This document shows positions 16,203-24,439 of a DNA stretch of 64,000 nucleotides, piece after piece. Origin of the DNA: Thetidibacter halocola (GTDB taxonomy: Bacteria; Pseudomonadota; Alphaproteobacteria; Rhodobacterales; Rhodobacteraceae); assembly GCF_018224955.1 (NCBI RefSeq), contig NZ_JAGTUU010000007.1, forward strand, positions 186,001-250,000. Direction: 5' to 3'. Positions within the stretch are counted from its first letter, which is position 1. Every line of letters starts with the position of its first letter. The notes beneath the pieces were generated by a model. It worked only from the letters and a program-made list of their open reading frames with translations, did no database searches and was not told the DNA's origin. Both the position numbers and the translations under genes were made by a program.

Positions 16203-17630
16203 ATGGACCGACACTTTGACTGTTTCGTCCTGTTTGCCGAGATGCGGACAGGCTCCAACTTTCTCGAGGCGAACCTGAACGCCTTCGACGGCATCGCCTG
16301 TCACGGCGAGGCGTTCAACCCAGCCTTCATCGGCTATCCCAAGTCCGAGGAAATCCTGACCGTCACGCTGGAAGAACGCGACCGCGATCCCTTTCGCCTG
16401 CTCGAGGCGATCCGGGCGAAGGATGACGGCATCGGCGGCTTCCGCTTTTTCCACGACCACGATCCGCGCGTGCTGGACGCGCTGCTGACCGATCCGCGCG
16501 TGGCCAAGATCGTGCTGACGCGCAACCCGGTGGACAGCTATGTGAGCTGGAAGATCGCCAGGGAAACCGGCCAATGGAAGCTGACCAACGTCAAGAAGCG
16601 CAAGGATGGCCAGGCCAGTTTCGACGCCGAGGAATTCGAGCGCTTCATGCAGGATCTCCAGGATTTCCAGGTGAAGATCCTCAACACGCTTCAGACCACC
16701 GGGCAGACCGCCTTCTACATCGCCTACGAGGATCTCCAGGACGTGGCGGTGATGAACGGGCTGGCGCAATGGCTGGGCTGTTCGGCGCGGCTGGACAGCC
16801 TGAATACCGCGCTGAAACGCCAGAACCCCGAGCCGATGGCCGAGAAGGTGGCGAATTTCGACGAAATGGAGCGCGCGCTGGCCCGGCTCGACCGGTTCAA
16901 CCTGCACCGCACACCGAATTTCGAACCGCGCCGTGGCCCTGTCGTGCGCAGCTTTGTCACCGGGGCAGGGACGCCGCTTCTGTATATGCCGATCCCCTCT
17001 GGCCCCGACCGCGCTGTGCGCAAGTGGCTGGCGGCGCTGGACGGGGTCAAGGGCGACGCCCTGCCCGCCAGGCAAAGCCAGGGAGAGTTGCGCCAATGGA
17101 TGCGCGACAATCCCGGCCATCGCAGCTTTACCGTGATCCGGCACCCGCTGGCCCGCGCGCACGAGGCCTTCTGTTCCAGGATCCTGACCACCGGGCGAGG
17201 CGCCTATGTGGGCATCCGCAAGACACTGCGCCGCGCCCACAACCTGCCCATCCCCGAGGGCGAACCCGATGGCGCCTATGATGTGAACGCCCATCGCGAG
17301 GCCTTCACCGCTTTCCTCGACTTCGTGAAGGCCAACCTGAACGGGCAGACGGCGGTGCGCGTGGACGGGCATTGGGCCAGCCAGGCGGCCTGCCTGCAAG
17401 GCATGGCAGAGTTCGTGCTGCCGGACATGATCGTGCGCGAGACAGAAATGGAAGGCTACCTGCCCGCATTGGCCGTTCAGGTGGGCCACCAGGCACCGCC
17501 AGAGCCGCAGGCGGTTGCCAACAAGGCGCCCTATTCCCTGGCGCAGATCTATGATGACCAGATCGAAAGCCTCGCCCGCGAGGCCTATCAGCGCGATTAC
17601 GGGATGTTCGGTTTCGACGACTGGGCCTGA
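16203..17630 (+). CDS. Two-headed sulfotransferase (Stf0/NodH-like plus second domain)
   Basis: A 475-residue protein. The first half (1-240) looks like a Stf0/NodH PAPS-dependent sulfotransferase: the 5'-phosphosulfate loop region FAEMRTGSNFLEANL is at 11-25 and the 3'-phosphate-binding region IVLTRNPVDSYVSW at 103-116. The second half (about 255-475) resembles a Sulfotransfer_2-type domain, with MPIPSGPDRAVRKWL at 262-276 and VIRHPLARAHEAF at 311-323. In that half the loop lacks the usual Lys-Thr-Gly-Ser residues, so it may be inactive or altered. It closes the glycosyltransferase operon, so its likely acceptor is the glycan made there. PAP produced could be removed by the nearby CysQ. Confidence 0.75.
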   Translation: MDRHFDCFVLFAEMRTGSNFLEANLNAFDGIACHGEAFNPAFIGYPKSEEILTVTLEERDRDPFRLLEAIRAKDDGIGGFRFFHDHDPRVLDALLTDPRVAKIVLTRNPVDSYVSWKIARETGQWKLTNVKKRKDGQASFDAEEFERFMQDLQDFQVKILNTLQTTGQTAFYIAYEDLQDVAVMNGLAQWLGCSARLDSLNTALKRQNPEPMAEKVANFDEMERALARLDRFNLHRTPNFEPRRGPVVRSFVTGAGTPLLYMPIPSGPDRAVRKWLAALDGVKGDALPARQSQGELRQWMRDNPGHRSFTVIRHPLARAHEAFCSRILTTGRGAYVGIRKTLRRAHNLPIPEGEPDGAYDVNAHREAFTAFLDFVKANLNGQTAVRVDGHWASQAACLQGMAEFVLPDMIVRETEMEGYLPALAVQVGHQAPPEPQAVANKAPYSLAQIYDDQIESLAREAYQRDYGMFGFDDWA

Positions 17631-17643
17631 TCCGGTTCAGGCC
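17624..17643. terminator. Short hairpin between convergent genes
   Basis: GGCCTGA (17624-17630) pairs with TCAGGCC (17637-17643) over the stop codons of the sulfotransferase and ptsN. It may act as a weak bidirectional terminator, but there is no clear T tract. Confidence 0.3.
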
Positions 17644-18101
17644 GCCTTGTCGGCCTCGGCTGCCGTCAGAATGGTATAAAGCTTGGTGGAGTCTGGATTG
17701 GCGCGCAGCTTGCTGCGCAGGGACGGCTCGCGCAGGCTGCGCGACACCAGGGCCAGGGATTTCAGGTGCTCGACCCCGGCTTCCTCGGGGGCGAACAGGG
17801 CAAAGACCAAATCGACCGGCTGGCGGTCGACCGAGTCGAAATCGACCGGCCGTTCCAGCAGGATGAACACGCCCACCACATCCTGGAGATCGGGCAGGCG
17901 CGCATGGGGCAGGGCGACGCCGTGGCCCACGCCGGTGGGCCCCAGCGACTCGCGCTCCATCAAGGCCTCGACCGTGGCGGGGGCGGAAAGGCCATAGGCC
18001 GCTTCCGCCAGGTCCGCCACGTCATGCATCAATCGCTTCTTGCTGGATGTGGCGCTCAGCACCTTGACCGCCGAAGGCTTCAGTAGATCAGAAAATTTCA
18101 T
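17637..18101 (-). CDS. ptsN: PTS IIA-like nitrogen-regulatory protein
   Basis: A 154-residue EIIA-Ntr, a phosphoryl-acceptor of the nitrogen PTS. The active-site region GPTGVGHGVALPHARL has His66 as the phosphorylated residue. It acts by protein-protein contacts in nitrogen, potassium and envelope control. It follows hpf on the same strand after about 40 bases, the conserved order in this group. Confidence 0.93.
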   Translation of the reverse strand: MKFSDLLKPSAVKVLSATSSKKRLMHDVADLAEAAYGLSAPATVEALMERESLGPTGVGHGVALPHARLPDLQDVVGVFILLERPVDFDSVDRQPVDLVFALFAPEEAGVEHLKSLALVSRSLREPSLRSKLRANPDSTKLYTILTAAEADKAA

Positions 18102-18142
18102 GCTCTGCCTGTCGTTTCAGCCGGTGCCATGCCGTCCTGCGG

Positions 18143-18709
18143 TCACGGATCGATCCAGCCGATATTCCCATCTTCACGCCGGTAGACGACGTTCACGCCA
18201 TCCTTCTTCTCGTTCCGGAACACCAGTACGGGCGCCCCTGCCAGCTCCATCTGCATCACGGCCTCGCCCACGGTGAGCGACGGGATCTTCGTCTGCATCT
18301 CGGCGACGATGATCGGCTGCAGGCTTTCGGGCTCTTCCTCTTCCGTTTCGGCAGTTCCGGCCGCGAGGATATACGAGGATGCTCCCATCAGTTCAACCGG
18401 TTCCGTCCGGTCCTTGTGATGGTCTTTCAACCGGCGCTTGTAGCGACGCAGCTGCTTGTCCATTTTTTCGGCGCAGGCGTCGAACGCGGCGTAGATCTCG
18501 GTTGCATGGGCCTTGGCGGCTGCGGTCAGCCCGGTCGACAGGTGGACCGTGGACTCGCAGACGAATTCATGTGCGCTCTTTGAAAAGATCACGACGGCTT
18601 CGGTCGGTCGCTGCGAGTACTTCGCAAGCACCGTCCCAAGCTCGTCCTTCACATGCGTCTGCAAGGCGTCGCCGATGTCGATATGCTTTCCCGTGATCTG
18701 ATAGCGCAT
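18143..18709 (-). CDS. hpf: Ribosome hibernation-promoting factor, long form
   Basis: A 188-residue protein. The N-terminal HPF/RaiA domain (about 1-100; MRYQITGKHIDIGDAL, then KMDKQLRRYKRRLKDH) is followed by a linker rich in Glu and the C-terminal dimerisation domain (about 130-188; IPSLTVGEAVMQMEL and NVVYRREDGNIGWIDP). This long form dimerises ribosomes into inactive 100S particles. The start is preceded by AAAGGA. A 257-base spacer separates it from lptB, so it probably has its own stress-responsive promoter, though I could not define one. Confidence 0.94.
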   Translation of the reverse strand: MRYQITGKHIDIGDALQTHVKDELGTVLAKYSQRPTEAVVIFSKSAHEFVCESTVHLSTGLTAAAKAHATEIYAAFDACAEKMDKQLRRYKRRLKDHHKDRTEPVELMGASSYILAAGTAETEEEEPESLQPIIVAEMQTKIPSLTVGEAVMQMELAGAPVLVFRNEKKDGVNVVYRREDGNIGWIDP

Positions 18710-18966
18710 GGATACGTCCTTTCGTTGACAACCTTCCCGGCACGGAACACGCCGATGCGTGCCCGAGATTTGGCCCGGTCAGGTTTGGGAAAACGGTCCG
18801 CCCACCGTGGTTTGACCATGTTCGGCCCCGGCGCCCTGGCGCTGGGAAGCATCGGTCAGCCGTGCGGCGATGCGTGTCGTCATGTCTTCATATGAAGGGA
18901 GCCAAGGGCCGGCTGTCAATGGAAACCAAGCGGATGGCGATGGAAACGCCCTGTTGCGGGATCGGA

Positions 18967-19728
18967 TCATCCGAACTTGAAATTCTCGCCAAGGTAGACG
19001 CGGCGCACGTTCTCGTTGCGCACCACCTCGTCGGGCGTGCCGGACATCAGCACCCTGCCGTCGTGCAGGATATAGGCGCGATCAACGATCTCGAGCGTCT
19101 CGCGCACGTTGTGATCGGTGATCAGAACGCCGATGCCGCGTTTCTTCAGATCGGCGACCAGGTGGCGGATATCGCCAACGCTGATCGGATCGACCCCGGC
19201 AAAGGGCTCGTCAAGCAACAGGTATTTCGGATTGGCGGCGAGGCAGCGCGCGATTTCGACCCGGCGGCGTTCGCCACCCGACAGAGCCAGTGCGGGGGCA
19301 CGGCGCAGATGCTCTATCGAGAAGTCGCCCAGTAATTCTTCCAGGCGCTCGCGGCGCTGGTGCCGGTCGCGGCAGGCGATGTCCAGCACGGCGGCGATGT
19401 TGTCCTCGACGCTGAGACCGCGAAAGATCGACATCTCCTGCGGCAGATAGCCGATGCCCAGCCGCGCGCGGCGATACATCGGCAGGTAGGTCGCGTCGCG
19501 GCCATCAATCAGAACCTGTCCGCCCTCGGGGTTCAGAAGGCCGGCGATGGCGTAGAAGGTCGTCGTCTTGCCGCAGCCGTTCGGGCCCAGCAGTGCGGCC
19601 ACCTCGCCCCGGTCGACGCGCAGGCTGACATCGCGGATCACCACCTTCTTGCGGTAGCTCTTGCGCAGGTGGCGAATATCCAGACCGCTGCTGCCCTCGG
19701 TCACGGTCAGGGCGGGAACAGGGGCCAT
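18967..19728 (-). CDS. lptB: Lipopolysaccharide export ATPase
   Basis: A 253-residue ABC ATPase that powers LPS transport with LptFG. Walker [10 protein letters not shown] is near 48-56, the signature [15 protein letters not shown] is in mid-protein, Walker B is [12 protein letters not shown], and the switch His is in [10 protein letters not shown], which is typical of LptB. The ATG at 19728 overlaps the lptA stop by one base; a TTG just before it is a less likely start. Confidence 0.95.
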   Translation of the reverse strand: MAPVPALTVTEGSSGLDIRHLRKSYRKKVVIRDVSLRVDRGEVAALLGPNGCGKTTTFYAIAGLLNPEGGQVLIDGRDATYLPMYRRARLGIGYLPQEMSIFRGLSVEDNIAAVLDIACRDRHQRRERLEELLGDFSIEHLRRAPALALSGGERRRVEIARCLAANPKYLLLDEPFAGVDPISVGDIRHLVADLKKRGIGVLITDHNVRETLEIVDRAYILHDGRVLMSGTPDEVVRNENVRRVYLGENFKFG

Positions 19729-20216
19729 CAATTGCCCCCGGACGGTTGCAGGACAGAGCGGACCCGCCCGGTCATCCGCGCGGTGCCGTCGTCGAGATTG
19801 ACGATCATGCTTTCCGAGGTCAGCGCGCTGTTGCCTTGTGTCAGCAGCACGTCGCCCGTCAGCACCAAGGTGCCGGTGTCGAAATCGTAATCTGCGCGCT
19901 GCGCCTCGGCCGCCTCTTCGGGTCCGACAAGGGTGACGCCGCCTGTCGCCTCGAGCCGTTCCAGGCGGCTTGCCGCCTCGGAGTAGACCACCAGCACGCT
20001 GGGCGCGGCGAGGCGCAGGTCGCCCTGCACCACGACCACGTTACCGGTATAAAGCGCGGTGCCTTCGGTCTGGTTGATCTGAAGGGCGTCTGCCGTCACC
20101 TCGACCGGGGCGCTCGTGTCCTGCTTGAGGCCGCCGACGGCAACCTGCGTATCCTGTGCTGCGGCACAAACGGGCAGAAGGGCCAGGAGGCCGAGAGTGG
20201 TCAGGATACGGGACAT
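19728..20216 (-). CDS. lptA: Lipopolysaccharide transport periplasmic protein
   Basis: A 162-residue periplasmic OstA-type protein that bridges LPS between the membranes. A signal peptide (hydrophobic 5-18, CAAAQ cleavage) precedes [30 protein letters not shown], the OstA/LptA repeat. It is coupled to lptB. LptC, expected just upstream, is not found: only 86 bases separate it from rnd. Confidence 0.9.
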   Translation of the reverse strand: MSRILTTLGLLALLPVCAAAQDTQVAVGGLKQDTSAPVEVTADALQINQTEGTALYTGNVVVVQGDLRLAAPSVLVVYSEAASRLERLEATGGVTLVGPEEAAEAQRADYDFDTGTLVLTGDVLLTQGNSALTSESMIVNLDDGTARMTGRVRSVLQPSGGN

Positions 20217-20302
20217 GCGGCAGCTCGATCTGTTTCGCGAACCCTATACCAGCTTAGGGGCAGCGAAGGCCAGACATTGCGCGCAGCGCCTGCCAGCGCG
20301 CC

Positions 20303-20917
20303 TCAGACATGGGCAAAGATGTCGGTCTCTGGCCAGCCTTCGAGGTCGAGACGGGCCCGCATCGGCAGGAAGTCGAAGCAGGCTTGCGCCATTGCGCTGC
20401 GTCCCTCGCGTTCCAGCATCGCGTCCAGCGCCTCGCGCAGGCGGTGCAGATACAGCACGTCCGACGCGGCATAGTCGAGTTGTGCCTCGGTCAGCTCAAC
20501 CGCGCCCCAATCGCTGGTCTGCTGCTGCTTCGAGATGTCGACGCCCAGCAGTTCCTGCGTCAGTGCCTTGAGCCCGTGGCGGTCGGTGAAGGTGCGCACG
20601 AGGCGGCTGGCGATCTTGGTGCAATAGACCGGCGCGGCGAGCGCGCCGAAGGCATGATGCATCGCGGCGATGTCGAAGCGGCCGAAATGGAAGAGCTTCA
20701 GCACCGCCGGATCCTCGAGCATGCGGCAGAGATTGGGCGCCTCGGTCTGGCCGCGCGCCACCTGGATCAGATGCGCATGGCCGTCGCCGCCCGACAGCTG
20801 CACCACGCAGAGCCGGTCGCGATGCGGATTGAGTCCCATCGTCTCGCAGTCGATGGCCACGATCGGGCCGAGGTCCAGCCCGTCGGGCAGATCGCCCTGG
20901 TAAAGATGGTTGGCCAC
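20303..20917 (-). CDS. rnd: Ribonuclease D-type 3'-5' exonuclease
   Basis: A 204-residue single-domain DEDD exonuclease. The first acidic pair is in VAIDCETMGLNPHRD (Asp23, Glu25 counting from the chosen start). HFGRFDIAAM gives the second Asp and QLDYAASDVLYL the last motif. It lacks the HRDC domains of E. coli RNase D, which is usual in this group. I place the start at the GTG at 20917 because alphaproteobacterial homologues begin close to xANHLYQGDLP; a longer frame exists. Confidence 0.85.
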   Translation of the reverse strand: MANHLYQGDLPDGLDLGPIVAIDCETMGLNPHRDRLCVVQLSGGDGHAHLIQVARGQTEAPNLCRMLEDPAVLKLFHFGRFDIAAMHHAFGALAAPVYCTKIASRLVRTFTDRHGLKALTQELLGVDISKQQQTSDWGAVELTEAQLDYAASDVLYLHRLREALDAMLEREGRSAMAQACFDFLPMRARLDLEGWPETDIFAHV

Positions 20918-21796
20918 GCGCCGCTCCGTCGTTGAGGTTCCGGTTGCGCCGCTCTTATCGCCGTGCCCTGCGGCTTGCAACGGAAAGGCGGCCACAATTC
21001 GACGGAAACGCCGGTGGAATGCGGCGCGATTCTGTCGAAATGTGGCAGATGCGAGGCAAGCCTGCGGCGCGATTCGGGTCGCCGATCGGGCACTTTCAGC
21101 GGATTTGTAACATACCGTGAGAATGCGTGCTCTGCCTTGGATTGTGCCTGCCCTCCTGGCGCTCGAGGATCCGCCACTTGAACCCGGCAGCGCCTTTCAT
21201 TCCCCGGCCACGGACGGAGCCGCCACGCCCGATTGAGGCGCGCGGCCCATTGTTGCCATGCACTGCCAGTGTTTTCCGTGAAACCGCGAAGTTTTCATCT
21301 ACGAAATTCCCTGACCTCGCCAATTGTTTCCATTGAGCGGTCAATGTTTCGGGGCAATCGGTAAATTGTTTCCGTCGATCCAGGGGGGGGAAACATGGCC
21401 GGTGCGATCAGGTGACGTTGCGGAATGCCGGCTGCGACGGGCGGTCGCCGGGTCGCCCCGACCATTCGCTACAAACATTTGCAATGCATCAAAAAATCCT
21501 GCAATTCAACTTTTGATTGAGGCTGGATGTACCAGTTGACGATGAGAGCGAAAGATTGGCATAACCATGTCGTCGGGCGAATTCGGACACAAAGCCGTCT
21601 CAATTCGCGTTAAACGGCACTCGGGGGTTGGTGCTTCCATTTTGGGAGTAATTGTAAGTCTGCTGCGATCCACCTGGATCTTACACGACAGGATTGGCGT
21701 CCGGCCCGTGCCGGAAGCACCGCTTGCGGTGAACGATCTTTTTGTGCCTGGCGTCGCGACCGGCCTGCAGTTCTCCATCATCTGAAGGAGGTCAAT
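20918..21796. other. 879-base non-coding stretch with AT-rich core
   Basis: No convincing gene was found. The part from about 21250 to 21700 is clearly richer in A and T than the rest of the window. It holds three phased copies of an AATTGTTTCC-like element (annotated separately). A possible promoter is TTGACG at 21536-21541 with CATAAC at 21560-21565 (18-base spacer). A 72-residue frame at 21567-21785 has no recognisable features and ends at the ribosome binding site of the next gene, so it is not annotated. Confidence 0.5.
21322..21373 (+). repeat. Three phased direct repeats, AATTGTTTCC type
   Basis: AATTGTTTCC occurs at 21322-21331 and 21364-21373. A one-base-shorter copy, AATGTTTC, lies between them at 21343-21350. 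Start-to-start spacing is 21 and 21 bases, two DNA turns each. This is the layout of a regulator-binding array. It lies about 420-475 bases upstream of the sugar transferase gene. No regulator is assigned. Confidence 0.55.
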
Positions 21797-22486
21797 TTGA
21801 CACCTCAACTGCATCAGGCGCTCCCTCTTCCGCGCACCGAAATCCTGCTGGACGATGCTTTCCGCGCCAAGCCCGGCGCGGCGCTCTACCGCGATGGCTT
21901 CAAGCGGGCGGTCGATGTCGTTCTGGTGCTGGTCGGCGCGCTGCCCGTCCTGCTGCTGCTCGCCGTGCTTTGCGCGATGATCATGCGCGACGGCGCATCG
22001 CCCTTCTATCGGCAAAGGCGTCTGGGCCGGAACGGTCGGATCTTTCACATGTGGAAGCTGCGTTCCATGGTGCCGGATGCCGATGCGCTGCTCGAGGCGC
22101 ACCTCTCCGAGAATCCGACGGCGCGTGCCGAGTGGGCGGTGAATCAGAAGCTGCGCAACGACCCACGCATCACCCCGGTCGGTCGGATCATCCGCAAGAC
22201 CTCGCTGGATGAACTGCCGCAGTTGTGGAACGTTCTGCGGGGCGACATGTCCTTGGTCGGGCCGCGCCCGATGATGGTCAACCAGCAGGATCTTTACCCC
22301 GGCACCGCCTATTACGCGCTGCGCCCGGGCATCACCGGGCTCTGGCAGACCTCGGTCCGCAACGACTCCAGCTTTGCCGAGCGGGCGGGTTTCGACACCG
22401 AGTACCTGCGCCAGCTGTCCTTCGGCACTGACGTGGCGATCCTGCTGCGGACGGCGCGGGTCGTCCTGCGCGGCACGGGCTGCTGA
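21797..22486 (+). CDS. ExoY-like undecaprenyl-phosphate sugar transferase
   Basis: A 229-residue bacterial sugar transferase (PF02397) that would start a polysaccharide repeat unit by moving a sugar phosphate onto the lipid carrier. One membrane segment is at about 38-62. The conserved [35 protein letters not shown] and RPGITGLWQ motifs follow. The start is a TTG at 21797: AAGGAGG at 21785-21791 is an ideal ribosome binding site 5 bases before it. No other glycan gene is adjacent. The long upstream region suggests separate regulation. Confidence 0.9.
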   Translation: MTPQLHQALPLPRTEILLDDAFRAKPGAALYRDGFKRAVDVVLVLVGALPVLLLLAVLCAMIMRDGASPFYRQRRLGRNGRIFHMWKLRSMVPDADALLEAHLSENPTARAEWAVNQKLRNDPRITPVGRIIRKTSLDELPQLWNVLRGDMSLVGPRPMMVNQQDLYPGTAYYALRPGITGLWQTSVRNDSSFAERAGFDTEYLRQLSFGTDVAILLRTARVVLRGTGC

Positions 22487-22568
22487 CCGCCTGCCTGCTT
22501 TCGGAGTTTGACGGGCGACGGGGCGGCAGGGCATGGTGCCCGCGTCGCCGCAGCCGAAAGCCCCTGCC

Positions 22569-22967
22569 ATGTCGCCCAGCGTCGCCTCGCTCGATCATCT
22601 CGTCCTGACCGTGGCGGACATCGCCGCCAGCGTCGATTTCTACGAAACCGTTCTTGGGATGCGGGCCGAACGGTTCCAGCCCGCCGAGGGCCCGCCGCGC
22701 TGGGCGCTGAAGTTCGGCAACCAGAAGATCAACCTGCACGAAGCCGGGGCCGAGTTCCGGCCACACGCCGCGCATCCCGGGCCCGGCACCGGCGATCTGT
22801 GCTTTCTGACCGAGACGCCGGTCGCCGCCTGGCAGGCCCATCTGGCCGCGCATGGCGTGGCGATCGAGGAAGGGCCGGTGCGCCGCACGGGTGCGACGGG
22901 ACCGATCCTGTCGCTCTACCTTCGCGATCCCGACGGCACCCTGATCGAGGTGTCGAACGCGCTTTGA
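22569..22967 (+). CDS. VOC-family (glyoxalase-fold) protein
   Basis: A 132-residue single vicinal-oxygen-chelate domain: LDHLVLTVADIAASVDFYETVLGM at the start, NLHEAG in the middle and SLYLRDPDGTLIEVSN at the end. The metal ligands would be His in LDHLV, His in LHEAG and Glu in IEVSN. The length fits glyoxalase/bleomycin-resistance-like enzymes; the substrate is unknown. The ATG at 22569 was preferred to a start 12 codons earlier because the domain begins directly after it. Confidence 0.82.
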   Translation: MSPSVASLDHLVLTVADIAASVDFYETVLGMRAERFQPAEGPPRWALKFGNQKINLHEAGAEFRPHAAHPGPGTGDLCFLTETPVAAWQAHLAAHGVAIEEGPVRRTGATGPILSLYLRDPDGTLIEVSNAL

Positions 22968-22970
22968 CGG

Positions 22971-23522
22971 TCAGGGCCGGCGGGCTTCGGCCGCGCGGCG
23001 CAGATCCGTCATGAGTTCGTCCAGCAGGCCTATGCCGCGCTCGTTGGTCAGTCGGCCTTCGGGGTCCCACTGGTCGTTGGTGGCGCCGATCAGCACTTCG
23101 GGTCCGGGCAGCAGGTACGGGCGGAACGGCGTCATGCAAAGCCGCGCCATGTTCTGCGCGCGTTCACCGCCGGCGCGGCCCGCCGACGCCGAGAGCAGCG
23201 CCACGGGCTTGTCCCGCCACGGGTTGCCCTCGACCCGGCTGATCCAATCCAGCGCGTTCTTCAGGACGCCCGAGATGCCCTTGTTATATTCCGGCGTTGC
23301 GACCAGGACCGCATCCGCCCCGGCGATCGCGTCGGCGGCGGCCTGCACGGCGGGTGGAATGCCCTCGGCCGCTTGCAGGTCCTCGTCCATCAGGGGAAAG
23401 CGCAGGTCCAGTTCGGCAAAGCGGGCCGGGCCAAACCGGCGCGCGGCCTCTTGCAGCAGCAGGCGGTTGGTCGATGCGGCGCGCAGTGCACCACACAGGC
23501 CGACAAGGGTCAGGTCGGACAT
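22971..23522 (-). CDS. NADPH-dependent FMN reductase family protein
   Basis: A 183-residue flavodoxin-fold oxidoreductase (PF03358). The FMN phosphate loop is GALRAASTNRLLL at about 11-23, and ATPEYNKGISGVLKNALDW is the family hallmark. It may reduce quinones, azo compounds or metals. AAAGGAGATCC stands before the ATG. It converges on the VOC gene with a 3-base gap. Confidence 0.88.
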   Translation of the reverse strand: MSDLTLVGLCGALRAASTNRLLLQEAARRFGPARFAELDLRFPLMDEDLQAAEGIPPAVQAAADAIAGADAVLVATPEYNKGISGVLKNALDWISRVEGNPWRDKPVALLSASAGRAGGERAQNMARLCMTPFRPYLLPGPEVLIGATNDQWDPEGRLTNERGIGLLDELMTDLRRAAEARRP

Positions 23523-23570
23523 GCAGGATCTCCTTTGGCGGTTTCCGTCGCAGGGTTACCTGTAACGCAA

Positions 23571-23596
23571 CAGCGCCGCGGCAAGCCGCGGCGCTG
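23571..23596 (-). terminator. Hairpin downstream of the OmpA-like lipoprotein gene
   Basis: A perfect 11-base-pair stem (CAGCGCCGCGG at 23571-23581 with its complement at 23586-23596) has a CAAG loop. It lies 24 bases past the lipoprotein stop on the minus strand. The T run is weak, but size and place fit a terminator. Confidence 0.6.
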
Positions 23597-23619
23597 CATT
23601 CCGTCCCCGGAAGGGCGGA

Positions 23620-24285
23620 TCAGTTCGGCAGGATGACGATCTCGACCCGGCGGTTCTGGGCGCGGCCCTCGGGTGTGTAGTTCGACGCGATCGGCTGATC
23701 CTCGCCCCGTCCGATGGTCTGGAGGCGGAAGGACGGCACGCCCTCGGCGGCCAGAACGTTGGCCACGGATTGTGCCCGGCGCTGCGACAGGTTCAGGTTG
23801 TAGCCCGCGTCACCGGTGTTGTCGGTGTGGCCGATCACCTGAACCGTGGTGTCGGGATAGGACAGCAGGCTTCGCGCGACGGTGCGCAGGTCGGCCTGAA
23901 GCGCCGGACGCAGGCTGGCGCTGTCGGTGGCAAACAGGATGTCCTGCGGCATCGTCACAATCAGCCGGTCGCCGGTGTTGCGGATGTCGGTCTGGCTGCC
24001 GAGCGACTGACGCAGTTCGGCTTCCTGCCGGTCCAGCTGGTTGCCGATCGCGGCCCCCGCGGCGGCGCCCACCAGCGCGCCCGCAACGGTGGCGCGGTTG
24101 CGCTCTCCCACGTTGTCACCGCCGGCGATGCGGCCCGTGATGGCGCCCAGGCCGGCGCCGATCAGCGCGCCCTGCTTGGCCTGGCGGTTGGGGTCGTTGG
24201 GGTCGAACATGGGACCGGTGGTGCAGGCGCCAAGCAGCATCGTGCCGGCCACGGCAAGGATAAGGGGGGATTTCGCCCGGATCAT
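23620..24285 (-). CDS. OmpA-family lipoprotein with glycine zipper
   Basis: A 221-residue envelope protein. The lipobox LLGAC (17-21) marks a lipoprotein. A glycine-zipper region (about 38-85, repeats such as GALIGAGLGAI and GALVGAAAGAAIG) follows. The C-terminal OmpA-like domain (about 105-221) binds peptidoglycan: GHTDNTGDAGYNLNLSQRRAQSV and GRAQNRRVEI. It resembles YiaD-type outer-membrane anchors. Single gene with a terminator hairpin after it. Confidence 0.9.
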   Translation of the reverse strand: MIRAKSPLILAVAGTMLLGACTTGPMFDPNDPNRQAKQGALIGAGLGAITGRIAGGDNVGERNRATVAGALVGAAAGAAIGNQLDRQEAELRQSLGSQTDIRNTGDRLIVTMPQDILFATDSASLRPALQADLRTVARSLLSYPDTTVQVIGHTDNTGDAGYNLNLSQRRAQSVANVLAAEGVPSFRLQTIGRGEDQPIASNYTPEGRAQNRRVEIVILPN

Positions 24286-24439
24286 TTTCTGAGTGCCTCG
24301 AAAGTTGTTTCTGCCCCGGGAAATGGGGCCGTGTCCGCTTGATATACAATAACCATACGCGGGGAGGCACCCGTGTCACGGGAAAATCGGCAATGGACCG
24401 CCTGTCGCGCAGCATAGGCGGGGCGTTGCCGCATGCGCA

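Noticed and set aside
21322-21373. CRISPR-like spacing of the 21-base repeats
   Set aside because: The repeats are 10 bases long with 11-base gaps and only three copies, with no cas genes; this is an operator-like array.
21567-21785. A possible 72-residue protein before the sugar transferase
   Set aside because: No ribosome binding site, no family features, and it ends at the ribosome binding site of the next gene.
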